A stretch of DNA of 64,000 bases from Enterococcus faecium (GCF_029023785.1 NZ_CP118955.1:186001-250000); one strand, 5' to 3'. Shown: positions 1 to 9,166, counted from the first letter of the stretch. Notes: generated by a model from the letters alone, not told the origin. A program made the numbers and translations.

Positions 1-1
1 A

Positions 2-652
2 CAAACCAATGCGCTTTATCCAATCGCAAATAACGGTTCAGCTAGCACCCCGTTTTATACTGCACTATGTCTGTGGGTCGGCGCTGTTCTTCTTTCAAGT
101 GTTGCTACGACAGAATACTATTTAGGAAAGAAAGACCGAAACAATTTTACGAAACGAGAACAATTCGTTGCTCGTATGCTGACATTTTTGACAATGGCGA
201 TTGCGCAAAGCTTGATCGTTACATTAGGGAATATTTTCTTACTAGGAGTAGATGTCCAAAATCCGGTCTACAGCGTGTCATTTGCTGTCTTGATCGCCTT
301 AGCGTTCATGATGATCGTCTATGTCTTGGCTGCATTATTCGATAATGTCGGTAAAGGGATCGCTATTATCATCTTAGTACTGTCGATCTCTGGCGGAGGC
401 GGGAACTATCCGATCCAAGTCTCAGGGAAATTCTTCCAAATGATCAATCCGTTCTTGCCATTTACTCATGCGGTAAACTTGTTACGGGAATCTGCAGGAG
501 GAATTTATTGGCCAAATGCTACGAAAGCAATCTGGATCATGATCGGTCTGTTTGTTGTCTTTGGAATCGTAGGAACGGCAATCTATCCGTTCATCGAAGA
601 AAAAATGACGAAATTCAAAGAAGCGGCGCATGAGAGCCATATTTTTCATTAA
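2..652 (+). CDS. YhgE/Pip-type membrane protein, C-terminal part (cut by window edge)
   Basis: The frame is open from the first bases of the window to a TAA at 650-652, so this is the last ~216 residues of a larger protein. It shows a run of hydrophobic segments (around [63 protein letters not shown] and [15 protein letters not shown]) and a conserved-looking loop with [20 protein letters not shown]. These match what I remember of the C-terminal membrane domain of YhgE/Pip proteins (phage infection protein and the ABC-2-like permease half of type VII-linked exporters). The start and the extracellular domain lie upstream of the window. Family call fairly secure; role unknown. Confidence 0.75.
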   Translation, partial: QTNALYPIANNGSASTPFYTALCLWVGAVLLSSVATTEYYLGKKDRNNFTKREQFVARMLTFLTMAIAQSLIVTLGNIFLLGVDVQNPVYSVSFAVLIALAFMMIVYVLAALFDNVGKGIAIIILVLSISGGGGNYPIQVSGKFFQMINPFLPFTHAVNLLRESAGGIYWPNATKAIWIMIGLFVVFGIVGTAIYPFIEEKMTKFKEAAHESHIFH

Positions 653-656
653 AAAA

Positions 657-910
657 AGAGGTTGTGAAATCAGCGTTTTGACCTGAGTATTAGAGAAAAA
701 AATGGAAAAATAGTTCCTCATATTTTGCCGTTTTTTGAGCTAATGCCGAGGGTCAGCTGATTGAACACCGTGTACCAAGAGGTTGTGAAAAGGCTGTTCT
801 GCATCAAGTAATAAGAACGACCAAATAAAAACAGCTTCTTATGTTTTTAATTTGGTTGGGCTTATTACCGCAGATGCAAGCTTTTAAACACCGTTTATCA
901 AGAGGTTGTG
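657..910. repeat. Modular palindromic intergenic repeat, copy A
   Basis: Two adjacent modules, each opening with GAGGTTGTGA and closing with an AACACCG-type end (about 657-777 and 780-895), followed by the start of a third at about 902. Each module is an imperfect palindrome: AATCAGC...GCTGATT with nested arms in the first, GCATCAAGTAATAAG...CTTATTACCGCAGATGC in the second. The whole block recurs in inverted orientation at 48828-49080 with only scattered differences. No credible coding frame spans it. It is non-coding, mobile-looking or amplified repeat DNA of the kind common between enterococcal genes. Confidence 0.8.
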
Positions 911-990
911 ACAACTGCGCTATGCTTCGAGTAGTAAGAATGATGGGTAGAAAGCAACCTTACATCTCTCTTTCAAAAGTTAAGATATCA

Positions 991-1034
991 AAAAGGATAG
1001 AACTTGATTTTCTAAGTCAAGTTCTATCCTTTTA
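991..1034. terminator. Bidirectional terminator hairpin
   Basis: Near-perfect inverted repeat: AAAAGGATAGAACTTGA, a 9-base loop, then its complement ending TCCTTTT. The A-run on one side and the T-run on the other make it usable from both directions. It insulates kimA from the repeat block and upstream gene. Confidence 0.75.
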
Positions 1035-1248
1035 TTATAGAATTCAAAGAAAAAGCCCATAAAAAAATGTTAGATTTTTGCTGTATTAAAGCGTTTGAAA
1101 AAGCGCTTGATATTTTTCTGTTTTTTTCCAATTATTTTCTTAAAGTTTATTGACTTTTAAGGTCAGTGAGCGTACTATAACATCTTGTTTACTATAAATT
1201 TTCGACTATAAAACTTGAAGTAAAATTGTGTGTAAAGGAGTTTAGAAA

Positions 1249-3072
1249 TTGGATTACTTAAAAAGGTTGTTAGTAGGTAAGCCTTTAAAATCTGCTGAAA
1301 ATGATGAGCACAAATTAACCCGATTTGCTGCTTTGGCATTATTGTCGTCTGATGCGTTATCATCTATTGCATATGGTACGGAACAAATCGTTGTCGTTTT
1401 AGTCGCTTTGTCTGCTGCAGCCATCTGGTATTCGCTACCCATTGCCGCTTTTGTTATTATTTTATTGATTTCATTAACGCTATCATATCGTCAAATCATC
1501 CATGCTTATCCTCATGGCGGGGGAGCATATGTCGTCAGCAGTGAGAATCTTGGAAAGAATGCTGGCTTGATTTCCGGTGGCTCTTTATTGATCGACTACA
1601 TGTTGACAGTAGCAGTATCTGTCTCAGCAGGTGCTGAAGCGATCACATCAGCGGTGCCAGCACTCTACGGTCATCAAGTCGCTATTTCTGTGACAATCGT
1701 TTTGCTACTGATGATGCTGAATCTTCGTGGGCTGAGGGAATCTGCATCGTTCCTATTATTTCCGGTGTACACATTTATCCTTGTGATCTCGTTACTGATC
1801 GTTGTTGGTTTATATAATATCGTGACAGGTGCTGTGCCATTGCAAGCTACTGCACTTCCAGGAGCGGCTGTGCCGGGTGTTTCTATCGCTTTGATTTTAC
1901 GAGCATTTTCTTCTGGTTCTTCCTCTTTAACTGGGGTGGAGGCGATTAGTAATGCTGTACCATTCTTTAAGAAGCCAAGAGCAAAAAATGCCGCTGCTAC
2001 ATTGACGATGATGGCATTGATCTTAGGTTTCTTCTTCGTGGGGATCACATTTATCAACTATTGGTATGGGATCGTTCCTGAAAAAGAAGTCACTGTTTTG
2101 TCTCAAATTGGTAAAGCTGTCTTTGGACATGGTATTTTGTATTACGTCCTTCAATTTGCTACAGCGCTGATTTTAGCAGTTGCTGCTAACACCGGTTTTT
2201 CTGCTTTTCCAGTTCTTGCATACAATCTGGCAAAAGATAAATTCATGCCTCACATGTATCAAGATCGTGGGGATCGACTAGGCTATTCCAATGGGATTAT
2301 CACACTAGCGCTAGGTTCGATCGTATTGCTGTTTATTTTCCATGGCTCAACAGAACGCTTGATTCCGTTATACTCTATCGGCGTGTTCATTCCATTTGCT
2401 TTATCTCAAACAGGGATGGTCGTCAAATGGAAAAAAGAAGGAAAAAGATGGTTAAGCAAGTCGATTGCCAATATTACAGGTGCGTTCATCTCATATGCAA
2501 TCATTGCGATTTTGTTCGTCTATCGGTTAGGGGACATTTGGCCTTTCTTCATCATTATGCCAATCGTTATGTTCATTTTTTATAAGATCCATGATCATTA
2601 TAAAAAAGTAGCAGAACAGCTTCGTTTAGAAAATGATGCAAAACTACATGATTATGACGGGAATACCGTTCTTGTATTAGTCGGGAATGTGACACGGGTA
2701 AATATCGGTGCGTTGAATTACGCACGTTCGATCGGTGATTATGTCGTTGCGATGCATGTTTCGCTAGACGAAGATGTCGAAAAAGAAAAAGAAATCGAAG
2801 CAGAATTTAAAAAGCATTTCCCAGATGTCCGTTTTTCAATCGTCCACTCTTCTTATCGCTCGATTGAAAATCCAATTATCCGTTATGTAGATATCGTAAG
2901 TAAAAATGCAGCGAAACAAAACTATACAACTACTGTGTTGATTCCTCAATTTGTACCAAACAGACGCTGGCAGAATATTCTCCATAACCAAACAAGTTTG
3001 CGGTTAAGATTGCGATTGTCTTGGCGTGAAAATATCGTTGTCAGCACCTATAGCTACCATTTGAAGAAATAA
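1249..3072 (+). CDS. kimA: KimA-like potassium importer (APC superfamily)
   Basis: 607-residue membrane protein, the same length as Bacillus subtilis KimA (formerly YdaO), and very similar along its whole length to my memory of that protein: an N-terminal block with VGKPLKS and LLSSDALSSIAYGTEQI, about 12 membrane segments up to residue ~455, then a cytosolic domain with a UspA-like feel that ends near HNQTSLRLRLRL. KimA imports K+ and is a target of c-di-AMP. Translation starts at TTG 1249, set by AAAGGAG eight bases upstream; no ATG fits. In Bacillus the gene sits behind a c-di-AMP riboswitch; the 186-base leader here (after the terminator) shows no such structure that I can recognise. It appears monocistronic, bracketed by terminators. 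Confidence 0.85.
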   Translation: MDYLKRLLVGKPLKSAENDEHKLTRFAALALLSSDALSSIAYGTEQIVVVLVALSAAAIWYSLPIAAFVIILLISLTLSYRQIIHAYPHGGGAYVVSSENLGKNAGLISGGSLLIDYMLTVAVSVSAGAEAITSAVPALYGHQVAISVTIVLLLMMLNLRGLRESASFLLFPVYTFILVISLLIVVGLYNIVTGAVPLQATALPGAAVPGVSIALILRAFSSGSSSLTGVEAISNAVPFFKKPRAKNAAATLTMMALILGFFFVGITFINYWYGIVPEKEVTVLSQIGKAVFGHGILYYVLQFATALILAVAANTGFSAFPVLAYNLAKDKFMPHMYQDRGDRLGYSNGIITLALGSIVLLFIFHGSTERLIPLYSIGVFIPFALSQTGMVVKWKKEGKRWLSKSIANITGAFISYAIIAILFVYRLGDIWPFFIIMPIVMFIFYKIHDHYKKVAEQLRLENDAKLHDYDGNTVLVLVGNVTRVNIGALNYARSIGDYVVAMHVSLDEDVEKEKEIEAEFKKHFPDVRFSIVHSSYRSIENPIIRYVDIVSKNAAKQNYTTTVLIPQFVPNRRWQNILHNQTSLRLRLRLSWRENIVVSTYSYHLKK

Positions 3073-3089
3073 ACCAAGTTTTAAAATCA

Positions 3090-3136
3090 AAAACAGACCC
3101 TCTAGCTCTTAATTGAAGCTAGAGGGTCTGTTTTGT
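3090..3136 (+). terminator. Terminator of kimA
   Basis: AACAGACCCTCTAGCT / AGCTAGAGGGTCTGTTTTGT is a long perfect stem followed by a T-rich tail, 18 bases after the kimA stop. Confidence 0.85.
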
Positions 3137-3213
3137 CTTATTCCCAGCTAAAGGTGCCCTCTATAAGCCATTAAAGATGGGAACAGCGTATGAAATGTTA
3201 TTATTCTTCCTAT

Positions 3214-3417
3214 TTAGCTGTAAAACATTTTGATTTTGATGTCTTGATCATAATTTCCGAATCCTTTGCCAAATAATGTACAGCCTCCTATATTTTCAGC
3301 TTCTTCCTTTACCTCGACTCTTAAGTGCCATGTGTCTTCATAAGTAGAAATCTCAGCCTCGTCAAGTGACCATTTTTTGTTACCATAACTCAGTGCCATT
3401 TTTAATTGGTGATTCAC
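3214..3417 (-). pseudogene. Possible gene fragment, unknown
   Basis: A 67-codon minus-strand frame from GTG 3417 without a ribosome site. The composition (Trp, Gly, charged residues such as KKWSLDEAEIST and TWHLRVEVKEE) looks like real protein rather than chance, but nothing starts it and I do not recognise it. It sits in a decayed stretch with the plus-strand fragment at 3421-3534. Treat as a remnant or a chance frame. Confidence 0.25.
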
Positions 3418-3420
3418 AAA

Positions 3421-3736
3421 CCCGACGGTCTAAGCAAGTATCAAATCGATAGTGAACATGAATGGCAGGAGACGAAAGAGGCAATCATTTTTGAGGCAGT
3501 AGAAGACTTGACGGCCAAAATCAGTTTTGAATAACCGTTACAAATCTTTCGTGGGTATCCTCAGGTTATTCAAGATATCAATCAAGTCACACTGCAACGA
3601 GGAACCTTCGTGTATTGGTGTTGTTGCATAGACTCACAGGCTTTAGATTCGACCTTTGCTAAAGATGATACGTTGTTACCAATTACTTTACGTTTGGCTA
3701 CCGCTAGTCGTAAAGGAGTAAGAAGTGAGCGTGGAC
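3421..3736 (+). pseudogene. Decayed coding remnants upstream of the toxin-antitoxin pair
   Basis: In frame 1, 3421-3534 reads PDGLSKYQIDSEHEWQETKE... and ends ISFE-stop. After that stop the same frame continues FRGYPQVIQDINQVTLQRGT at about 3547-3606 and runs on through DSTFAKDDTLLPITLRLATA. The composition is protein-like but there is no start codon or ribosome site. This looks like pieces of one or two lost genes. The family is not recognised. Confidence 0.35.
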
Positions 3737-3766
3737 AAAGATCCTCCCTAAAAAGGGGTCTTTTTC
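3737..3766 (+). terminator. Probable terminator before the toxin-antitoxin operon
   Basis: AAAGATCCTCCC / GGGGTCTTTTTCT forms an imperfect stem with a T-rich tail, at the end of the decayed region and ~55 bases before the promoter of the next operon. Confidence 0.45.
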
Positions 3767-3819
3767 TCTATGTAAAAAAGAGGAAAAGTTTGCTGAATTT
3801 AAGTGCTTTATTGTATTTT

Positions 3820-3848
3820 TTGACGTACTTAATCAAGTACGCTATAAT
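3820..3848 (+). promoter_or_regulatory. Promoter with embedded operator for the toxin-antitoxin operon
   Basis: TTGACG (3820-3825), 17-base spacer, TATAAT (3843-3848): a near-consensus sigma-A promoter. The spacer is filled by an inverted repeat, CGTACTT-AATC-AAGTACG (3824-3841), so a bound repressor would cover the polymerase site. The YefM-YoeB system is known to autorepress through palindromes with a GTAC core next to its promoter, which fits. Confidence 0.75.
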
Positions 3849-3873
3849 TATATCAGAAAAAGGAGGAGAGACA

Positions 3874-4137
3874 ATGGCTAATACAACGATGAATCCTAGC
3901 ACTGCTCGTAAAAATTTTTATCAGTTATTGAAAGAGGTAAATGAAAATCATACTGAAATCGAGATTATTAGTGATCGTAGTGGAAACAATGCTGTATTGA
4001 TTGGGCTAGAAGACTGGAGAGCGATTCAAGAAACCCTTTTTCTTGAGCAAACAGGTACTTTAGATAAAGTACGAGACCGCGAAAAAGACGACAGTGGCTT
4101 TACGAATATCGATGATATTGATTGGGAAGCTCTTTGA
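3874..4137 (+). CDS. Type II antitoxin, Phd/YefM (Axe) family
   Basis: 87 residues. The start is ATG 3874, preceded by AAAGGAGGAGAG; an upstream in-frame GTG at 3610 lies in decayed sequence and is before the promoter. The N-terminal part (STARKNFYQLLKEVNENH, then EIISDRSGNNAVLIGLEDW) matches the Phd/YefM DNA-binding fold and its V-L-x-x-x-D-W/Y signature; the acidic tail (DDSGFTNIDDIDWE) is the usual toxin-wrapping arm. The stop codon overlaps the toxin ATG (A of TGA is the A of ATG), so the two are translationally coupled. It neutralises the toxin and represses the operon. Confidence 0.85.
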   Translation: MANTTMNPSTARKNFYQLLKEVNENHTEIEIISDRSGNNAVLIGLEDWRAIQETLFLEQTGTLDKVRDREKDDSGFTNIDDIDWEAL

Positions 4138-4403
4138 TGAGTAACTATACAGTCGCAATCAAAAACTCTGCGAAAGTGGATTTAAGAAAAATCAAGCAAT
4201 CGAATTTAAAGAAACAATTTGAAGAAGTGATTCAGACATTGAAGGAAGATCCATATATGCCCACGCAGTCTTTTGAAAAGCTGAGACCTACACATGAAGG
4301 CAGATACTCACGCAGGCTGAATAGACAGCATCGAGTGGTTTACAAAGTTGATGAGGAAAATAAAGTTGTGGAAATTTATTCTGCCTGGACACATTATGAG
4401 TGA
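4137..4403 (+). CDS. Type II toxin, Txe/YoeB family mRNA interferase
   Basis: 88 residues starting at ATG 4137, inside the antitoxin stop codon. YoeB enzymes are RelE-fold ribosome-dependent mRNA endonucleases. Visible matches are the central F-E-K-L (residues 46-49, YoeB Glu46 region), the basic GRYSRRLNRQHRVVYKV (55-71), and the C-terminal W-T-H-Y-E, carrying the catalytic His-Tyr pair at 86-87. All catalytic positions look intact, so it should be active. It is not the pRUM plasmid Txe as I remember it (which has a different N-terminus); this is a chromosomal relative. Confidence 0.87.
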   Translation: MSNYTVAIKNSAKVDLRKIKQSNLKKQFEEVIQTLKEDPYMPTQSFEKLRPTHEGRYSRRLNRQHRVVYKVDEENKVVEIYSAWTHYE

Positions 4404-4436
4404 AGTGAGAAGAGCCAACCTTTTTAGATAGTTAAC

Positions 4437-4470
4437 AAAGAGTCTCCCCAAAAAGGAGACTCTTTTTTTG
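4437..4470 (+). terminator. Terminator of the toxin-antitoxin operon
   Basis: AAAGAGTCTCC-CCAAAAA-GGAGACTCTTTTTTT, a perfect stem with a seven-T tail 34 bases after the toxin stop. Confidence 0.85.
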
Positions 4471-4603
4471 TTCTAAAACCAACCTTCTTGGATTTATTGC
4501 ATGATTTCTTTAATTTGTTCCTATATCTCCACCTTTGAAGGGTCATTGTTTGAGTTTAGGAATGGAATGTTGACGGGTTTATGTAAAACAAGGAGGAAGA
4601 AGT

Positions 4604-5505
4604 GTGACAAGGAAAATCAGTAAAATTGGAGCATCGTTGTTAGTGTTGGCAGTGGCAACGACCATCGATTATCGCCAAAGTGAGGCGAAGACAATTGGAA
4701 ATGTCGTTTATCGAGAAACAGCCAAAAGTATGTTGAAAAAAGCAATGGACAATCAACCGGAGTCGTCTTATTGGTTCCCAAAGGATTCGTTGGCATGGTC
4801 TTTTGGAAAAGATACAGATACGAAATACAATACCAGTGTCGTTCCTTTAGCAGAGCGGGTATCCAAAGCGACATTGCCGAACATGAATGTCACACAAACG
4901 GAAGAAGTCAAAGTCGTGGCGCTTTCGGCCATGAATAGCAGTATCAACGGCAATGCATCACGAGGGATCGATATCTTTTACGCCAATGTCTTTTCTTATT
5001 GGCAATATATCGATCAATTGGTTTACGGGGGTGCTCTTCTGGTGAAGGATCATCGTATCGCCAAGTCTAGTTGCGACGGATGCAGTCCATAAGAATCGTG
5101 TACCGGTTTTAGGAACCGCAAACCTCCCATGGCGAGAAGCTGGAATGGCTAGATATGTTTTTAGCCAAGGATGAGGATGGCAAGTTCCCGATTGTAGAAA
5201 AGATGATCGAAGTTACCGATACGGCAGTCACCAGTTTTGATGATGCAGCTGAAGGCGTCGAACAATCGAGGACTGATGGAAAAGGCTTAAATGAAAGCCA
5301 CGCCAAAGGATGTAAGAATTGATGCCCAATTCAAAGAACAAGCAGACGAGTATTTAGAGATCATGTGGTATGAATTCCATGACGAGTGATGGGAAAATGG
5401 ATTGGCAAAATGCCTTAGCGGATAAGAAAAAAACTTAGTCGGTGGATGCAGAGATGAACCCGTTGGCAGTATGAAGTTGGAGTATACGGAATGGACAAAT
5501 AGTTA
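4604..5505 (+). pseudogene. Wrecked GH85 endo-beta-N-acetylglucosaminidase
   Basis: A good ribosome site (AGGAGGAAGA) precedes GTG 4604. A signal-peptide-like start leads into KDSLAWSFGKDTDTKYN and ASRGIDIFYANVFSYWQYID before a stop at 5090. Recognisable GH85 sequence then continues in other frames: GEKLEWLDMFLAKDEDG...PIVEKMIEVTD from 5131, IDAQFKEQADEYLEIMWYE from 5318, SMTSDGKMDWQNALADK from 5376, and MNPLA near 5455. At 5220 the text jumps from EVTD straight to TAVTSFDDAAEG, so the segment that normally carries the catalytic WFINQE-type motif appears deleted. GH85 enzymes cut the chitobiose core of N-glycans. Everything past ~300 residues is missing. The call rests on remembered family sequence. 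Confidence 0.75.
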
Positions 5506-5576
5506 AAAAAAGCAACTCTTTGCCCATAAGGAGGGAAGAATCAGAGTGGATTATTGCCTTAAAAAATGACAGAACT

Positions 5577-5626
5577 AAAAAAGCCTTTGCGACCAACAAA
5601 TGGTCGCAGAAGCTTTTGTTTTTTAC
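5577..5626. terminator. Bidirectional terminator between GH85 remnant and opuCD
   Basis: AAAAGCCTTTGCGACC, seven-base loop, GGTCGCAGAAGCTTTT, with A- and T-runs on the two sides. It serves the minus-strand opuC operon. Confidence 0.8.
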
Positions 5627-5633
5627 AATAACA

Positions 5634-6305
5634 TCAGCGTGATGTACGGCTGGCTGGATCTAGCCGTCTTTCCAAAATACCTAAAAGCCAGTCCGTGATG
5701 ATCGCCATTAATGCAGTTGGCAATGCACCTGCTAAAATAATCGATGTGCCATCTGTTGCATTGGTTCCTCGGATAATGATATCTCCAAGACCACCAGCAC
5801 CGACGAATGCACCGATCGCGGTTATCCCGATGGCAACAACTAACGCGTTTCTTATGCCTGCCATGATAACAGAAACAGAGAGTGGTAACTCTACCATGAA
5901 TAGTCGTTGTCTAGCAGTCATCCCCATGCCTTTGCCGACATCAAGGATGTTTTTGTCTACTTGGATCATCCCGGTATACGTATTCTTGATGATCGGTAAG
6001 AGGGAATACAAAAATACAGTAACAATCACGACATTGACTCCCAGGCCTAATCCAATGATTAAAATGGAGATCATGGCTAGAGAAGGGATCGTCTGGATGA
6101 TATTCGCCAAACGAATCACCCAGTTTGCTAATTTACGTCTCCTAGAAATCATGATCCCAACCGGAATCCCGACAACTGCTGCAAAGAGGACACCATAGAT
6201 AGAAATCAGGAAGTGACGGATAAATTGTGCAAAGATATAGGAGCCATTTTCCTGGAAATAATAGAAAAATTGTTGAAAGACATTCATTTTATCCAATTGC
6301 TTCAC
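5634..6305 (-). CDS. opuCD: Glycine betaine/carnitine/choline ABC permease OpuCD
   Basis: 223-residue integral membrane permease of the OpuBD/OpuCD type, with about five to six hydrophobic segments and the inner-membrane-permease coupling region GKGMGMTARQRLFMVELPLS near residue 125, followed by GAFVGAGGLGDIIIRG. Fourth gene of the opuC operon; its start overlaps the stop of the receptor gene by four bases (6302-6305), so it is translationally coupled. It should pair with OpuCB to form the membrane channel for compatible solutes taken up in high salt or cold. Confidence 0.88.
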   Translation of the reverse strand: MKQLDKMNVFQQFFYYFQENGSYIFAQFIRHFLISIYGVLFAAVVGIPVGIMISRRRKLANWVIRLANIIQTIPSLAMISILIIGLGLGVNVVIVTVFLYSLLPIIKNTYTGMIQVDKNILDVGKGMGMTARQRLFMVELPLSVSVIMAGIRNALVVAIGITAIGAFVGAGGLGDIIIRGTNATDGTSIILAGALPTALMAIITDWLLGILERRLDPASRTSR

Positions 6306-7219
6306 TTCCCTTCAAAATAGTGGTTTTCTTGTAAGAAACGTTGTGCTACTACTGATGGTTCCACTAGATTATTATCTGCTTCGTAGTTCAATTCCTGCAT
6401 TTTTTCCGTACTGATGGTATGACCTAACTTATTTAAGGCTTCTTTTAAATGAGGCGTATCAGCTAATATCTTGTTGTCTACAACTGGAGCAGCATCATAT
6501 GGTGGGAAGAATTGACGATCATCTTCCAACATGACTAGATCATAACTGGCGATCCGTCCATCCGTAGAGTAGCCAAGAACAATATCCATTTTTCCTGCTT
6601 CGACTGCGTCATAAACAAGTCCAATCTGCATAGGTAATATCGAATTGAAGGAGAAGCCATAAGTTTCTTGGAAGCCGTCATAACCGTCTCCTTTACGATT
6701 GATCCAAGAAGTATCTACACCAGCTACTAATTCATCCGCTACATTTTTCAGATCGCTGACTTTAGATAGATGGTATTTTTGTGCGGTGTCTTTTCGAACA
6801 AGAAAGACATACGTATTTTCAAAACCATAGGACGGGAACCACGTTTGATCGTATCTTTTCTCAAATTCATCTTTCACGGTAGCAAACGCTTTTTTCGGAT
6901 CTTTTTCAGGAGGAAGGTTCAATGTAGTCGTTAAATCTGTTCCTGTGTAGCGAGCCGCTGAAATTGAAGCATCTCCGTTCATCATCGCTTGATGGTTGAT
7001 AGTTGTGGTAGCCAGATTGTTGATGATTGCGGTATTTTTATCTGTATAATGTTCAACCATTCCGGCAACTAGGCTTGCTAAGATCTGTGCTTCTGAAGTG
7101 ATTCCACCTGTGATCGAAATGGTGTCTTCATCTGTATTGCTGGCAAGACCAGGGAAAGAACAACTCGCAAGTATAAGAAGGGAGGAAAGTATCATGGTCA
7201 TTTTTAATATACGTTTCAT
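6302..7219 (-). CDS. opuCC: Glycine betaine-type osmoprotectant-binding lipoprotein OpuCC
   Basis: 305 residues. Signal peptide with lipobox LILASC, Cys20 being the expected lipid-anchored residue. The mature part begins with an [25 protein letters not shown] OpuAC/ProX-type domain, and has [16 protein letters not shown] and [17 protein letters not shown], the usual C-terminal signature of this receptor family. It delivers solutes to OpuCB/OpuCD. Four-base overlaps with both neighbouring genes show a tightly coupled operon. Confidence 0.9.
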   Translation of the reverse strand: MKRILKMTMILSSLLILASCSFPGLASNTDEDTISITGGITSEAQILASLVAGMVEHYTDKNTAIINNLATTTINHQAMMNGDASISAARYTGTDLTTTLNLPPEKDPKKAFATVKDEFEKRYDQTWFPSYGFENTYVFLVRKDTAQKYHLSKVSDLKNVADELVAGVDTSWINRKGDGYDGFQETYGFSFNSILPMQIGLVYDAVEAGKMDIVLGYSTDGRIASYDLVMLEDDRQFFPPYDAAPVVDNKILADTPHLKEALNKLGHTISTEKMQELNYEADNNLVEPSVVAQRFLQENHYFEGK

Positions 7220-7857
7220 TCTTCATTCTCCTCTCTAAGTGCGATCGGTGTCAGCCGGTGTTCCAAGAGACCTAGAAGCCAATCAGCCAATAGTGCTAAA
7301 ATTGTTACAGGGATCGTACCTGCCAAAATGAGATCTGGTTGGTAATTATTCAGTCCACTAAAAATCAAATCGCCTAAACCACCAGCGCCGATATAAGAGG
7401 CAAGTGTAGCCCATGCAATCACGTAAACGGCAGCTAAACGGATACCAGCCATGATCGTTGGCATAGCAATGGGCAATTCAACGGAAAAAATGGATTGGAA
7501 CTCAGTCATCCCCATGCCTTTTGCCACATCCCGATAATTCCAATCGACATTTTTCATCCCAATGTACGTATTACGTAAAATCGGCAATAATGAATAAATA
7601 AAGAGTGCGATAATCGCAGGTAATTTACCTACGCCAAATAACGGGATCATCAATGCCAATAAAGCAAGAGAAGGGATTGTCTGCAAGGCACTGGTTAAGC
7701 CAATCACAATCGTGGCAGCTTTTGGAAAACGTGTCAGTAAGACACCAAGCGGTACAGCAATGATGATACCAATGATCAAAGCAAGTCCCGAAATATAAAG
7801 ATGTTCAAAACCTTTTGAGAGAATTTCTGAACCGTGCTGATGAAAAAACTGCTGCAT
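7216..7857 (-). CDS. opuCB: Glycine betaine/carnitine/choline ABC permease OpuCB
   Basis: 213-residue membrane permease paralogous to the product of 5634-6305: the same [19 protein letters not shown] coupling loop and [15 protein letters not shown] after it. Starts at ATG 7857, three bases after the ATPase stop, and overlaps the receptor gene by four bases. Partner of OpuCD. Confidence 0.88.
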   Translation of the reverse strand: MQQFFHQHGSEILSKGFEHLYISGLALIIGIIIAVPLGVLLTRFPKAATIVIGLTSALQTIPSLALLALMIPLFGVGKLPAIIALFIYSLLPILRNTYIGMKNVDWNYRDVAKGMGMTEFQSIFSVELPIAMPTIMAGIRLAAVYVIAWATLASYIGAGGLGDLIFSGLNNYQPDLILAGTIPVTILALLADWLLGLLEHRLTPIALREENEE

Positions 7858-7860
7858 AGG

Positions 7861-9036
7861 TCAGACCTCCTTAGATTCTTCAGGAGTAGCTGACTCTGCA
7901 ACATCAGTAGTTGCGGGATCTTCTCCCCAAATCACATCGTAGACGATATCCACTAATGATGCACGAGTCAGGATACCTACGACTTTGTTCTGTTCATCAA
8001 CGACCGGCACGTATTTCAGTCCGCGTTTTAAAATGCGTTGCAAGGTATCACGAAGATAGGCGGATTCTTTTACGTAAAAAACATGTTTATTCAAAATGTC
8101 GCCGACACTGGATACTTTTCCTCGCTTTTTATTCAACGTTTCTACATCGATAAATCCTTTTAATACATTCGAATTATCGGTAACTAACAACGTATCTACA
8201 CGTTTTTCCCTCATCAGTTTGATTGCTTCTTGTAATGATTTTTCCGGTGTAATCGTGATTGCTGTATTTAGCATAACTTCGCCGACTCTTGTCGCATTTG
8301 GCTTGGCTTGTAGTAGGCGATCTTCTCCAATCAACTCTTCTACGAAATCGTTTGCAGGATGACGTAAAATATTTTCTGGTGTATCAAATTGGATCACACG
8401 GCCTTCACTCATGATGGCGATACGGCTTGCTAGTTTAATCGCTTCATCCATGTCATGGGTTACAAATACGATCGTTTTTCCCAAACGCTCTTGTAAATCT
8501 TTGACAAGGTCTTGCAAGGAATCACGAGTGATTGGATCAAGCGCACCGAATGGCTCGTCCATCAAGATGATATCTTGATTCGCTGCAAGGGCACGAACGA
8601 CTCCAATACGCTGCTGCTGACCACCAGATAATTCATGTGGGTAGCGATCTAACATCTCACGGGGCAATTCCACAAGATCAATCATTTTTTCAGCTGTTTT
8701 ATTCCGTTCTTCTTGACTGACTTTCAACAATTTTTGGACAAGAGTGATATTTTCACGGATCGTCATGTGAGGCATCAATCCAATACTTTGGATAACATAG
8801 CCGATCTGACGTCGCAATTCCACTGGATCAATTTCTTGGATGGATTTTCCATCAATCAAAATTTTCCCTTGTGTTGGATCAGTCATTCGGTTGATCATCC
8901 GCATCGTCGTCGTTTTTCCGCTTCCGCTCGTACCGATAAAACAAATGAACTCACCCTTTTCAAATGAAAGATTGACGTCCTCTACAGCGACTTTTCCACC
9001 TTTATAAATTTTTGACACATTTTGAAATTCAATCAT
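7861..9036 (-). CDS. opuCA: Glycine betaine-type ABC transporter ATPase OpuCA with CBS pair
   Basis: 391 residues and first gene of the operon. Walker A GTSGSGKTT near residue 37, signature LSGGQQQRIG, Walker B IILMDEPFG and switch VTHDMDE are all present. After residue ~250 come two CBS domains (VGEVMLNTAITITPEKS... and SVGDILNKHVFYVKE...), which in OpuA/OpuC relatives sense ionic strength or bind c-di-AMP. This is the energy subunit of the osmoprotectant importer. Start at ATG 9036 is preceded by GAGGTGGCACC. Confidence 0.92.
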   Translation of the reverse strand: MIEFQNVSKIYKGGKVAVEDVNLSFEKGEFICFIGTSGSGKTTTMRMINRMTDPTQGKILIDGKSIQEIDPVELRRQIGYVIQSIGLMPHMTIRENITLVQKLLKVSQEERNKTAEKMIDLVELPREMLDRYPHELSGGQQQRIGVVRALAANQDIILMDEPFGALDPITRDSLQDLVKDLQERLGKTIVFVTHDMDEAIKLASRIAIMSEGRVIQFDTPENILRHPANDFVEELIGEDRLLQAKPNATRVGEVMLNTAITITPEKSLQEAIKLMREKRVDTLLVTDNSNVLKGFIDVETLNKKRGKVSSVGDILNKHVFYVKESAYLRDTLQRILKRGLKYVPVVDEQNKVVGILTRASLVDIVYDVIWGEDPATTDVAESATPEESKEV

Positions 9037-9166
9037 GGTGCCACCTCTTTTTCTATTTTCAATGAAGAACTATCTATTACTAGTATGCCTAAAACAATGA
9101 AAAAATACAAATAGGGTAGTTTTTTTATTTAGGAAAACAAAAAATAGAAGTGAAAAAGTGCTGATT

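Noticed and set aside
841..1062. 73-codon plus-strand frame
   Set aside because: It lies mostly in the palindromic repeat and ends in the terminator hairpin; no ribosome site and repeat-derived composition.
1085..1120. cre site upstream of kimA (AAAGCGTTTGAAAAAGCGCTTGA)
   Set aside because: Two GCG-containing halves look suggestive but neither aligns with the CcpA consensus spacing.
3610..3873. Extended start of the antitoxin gene
   Set aside because: The region precedes the promoter and operator at 3820-3848 and contains a hairpin; the ATG at 3874 has a strong ribosome site.
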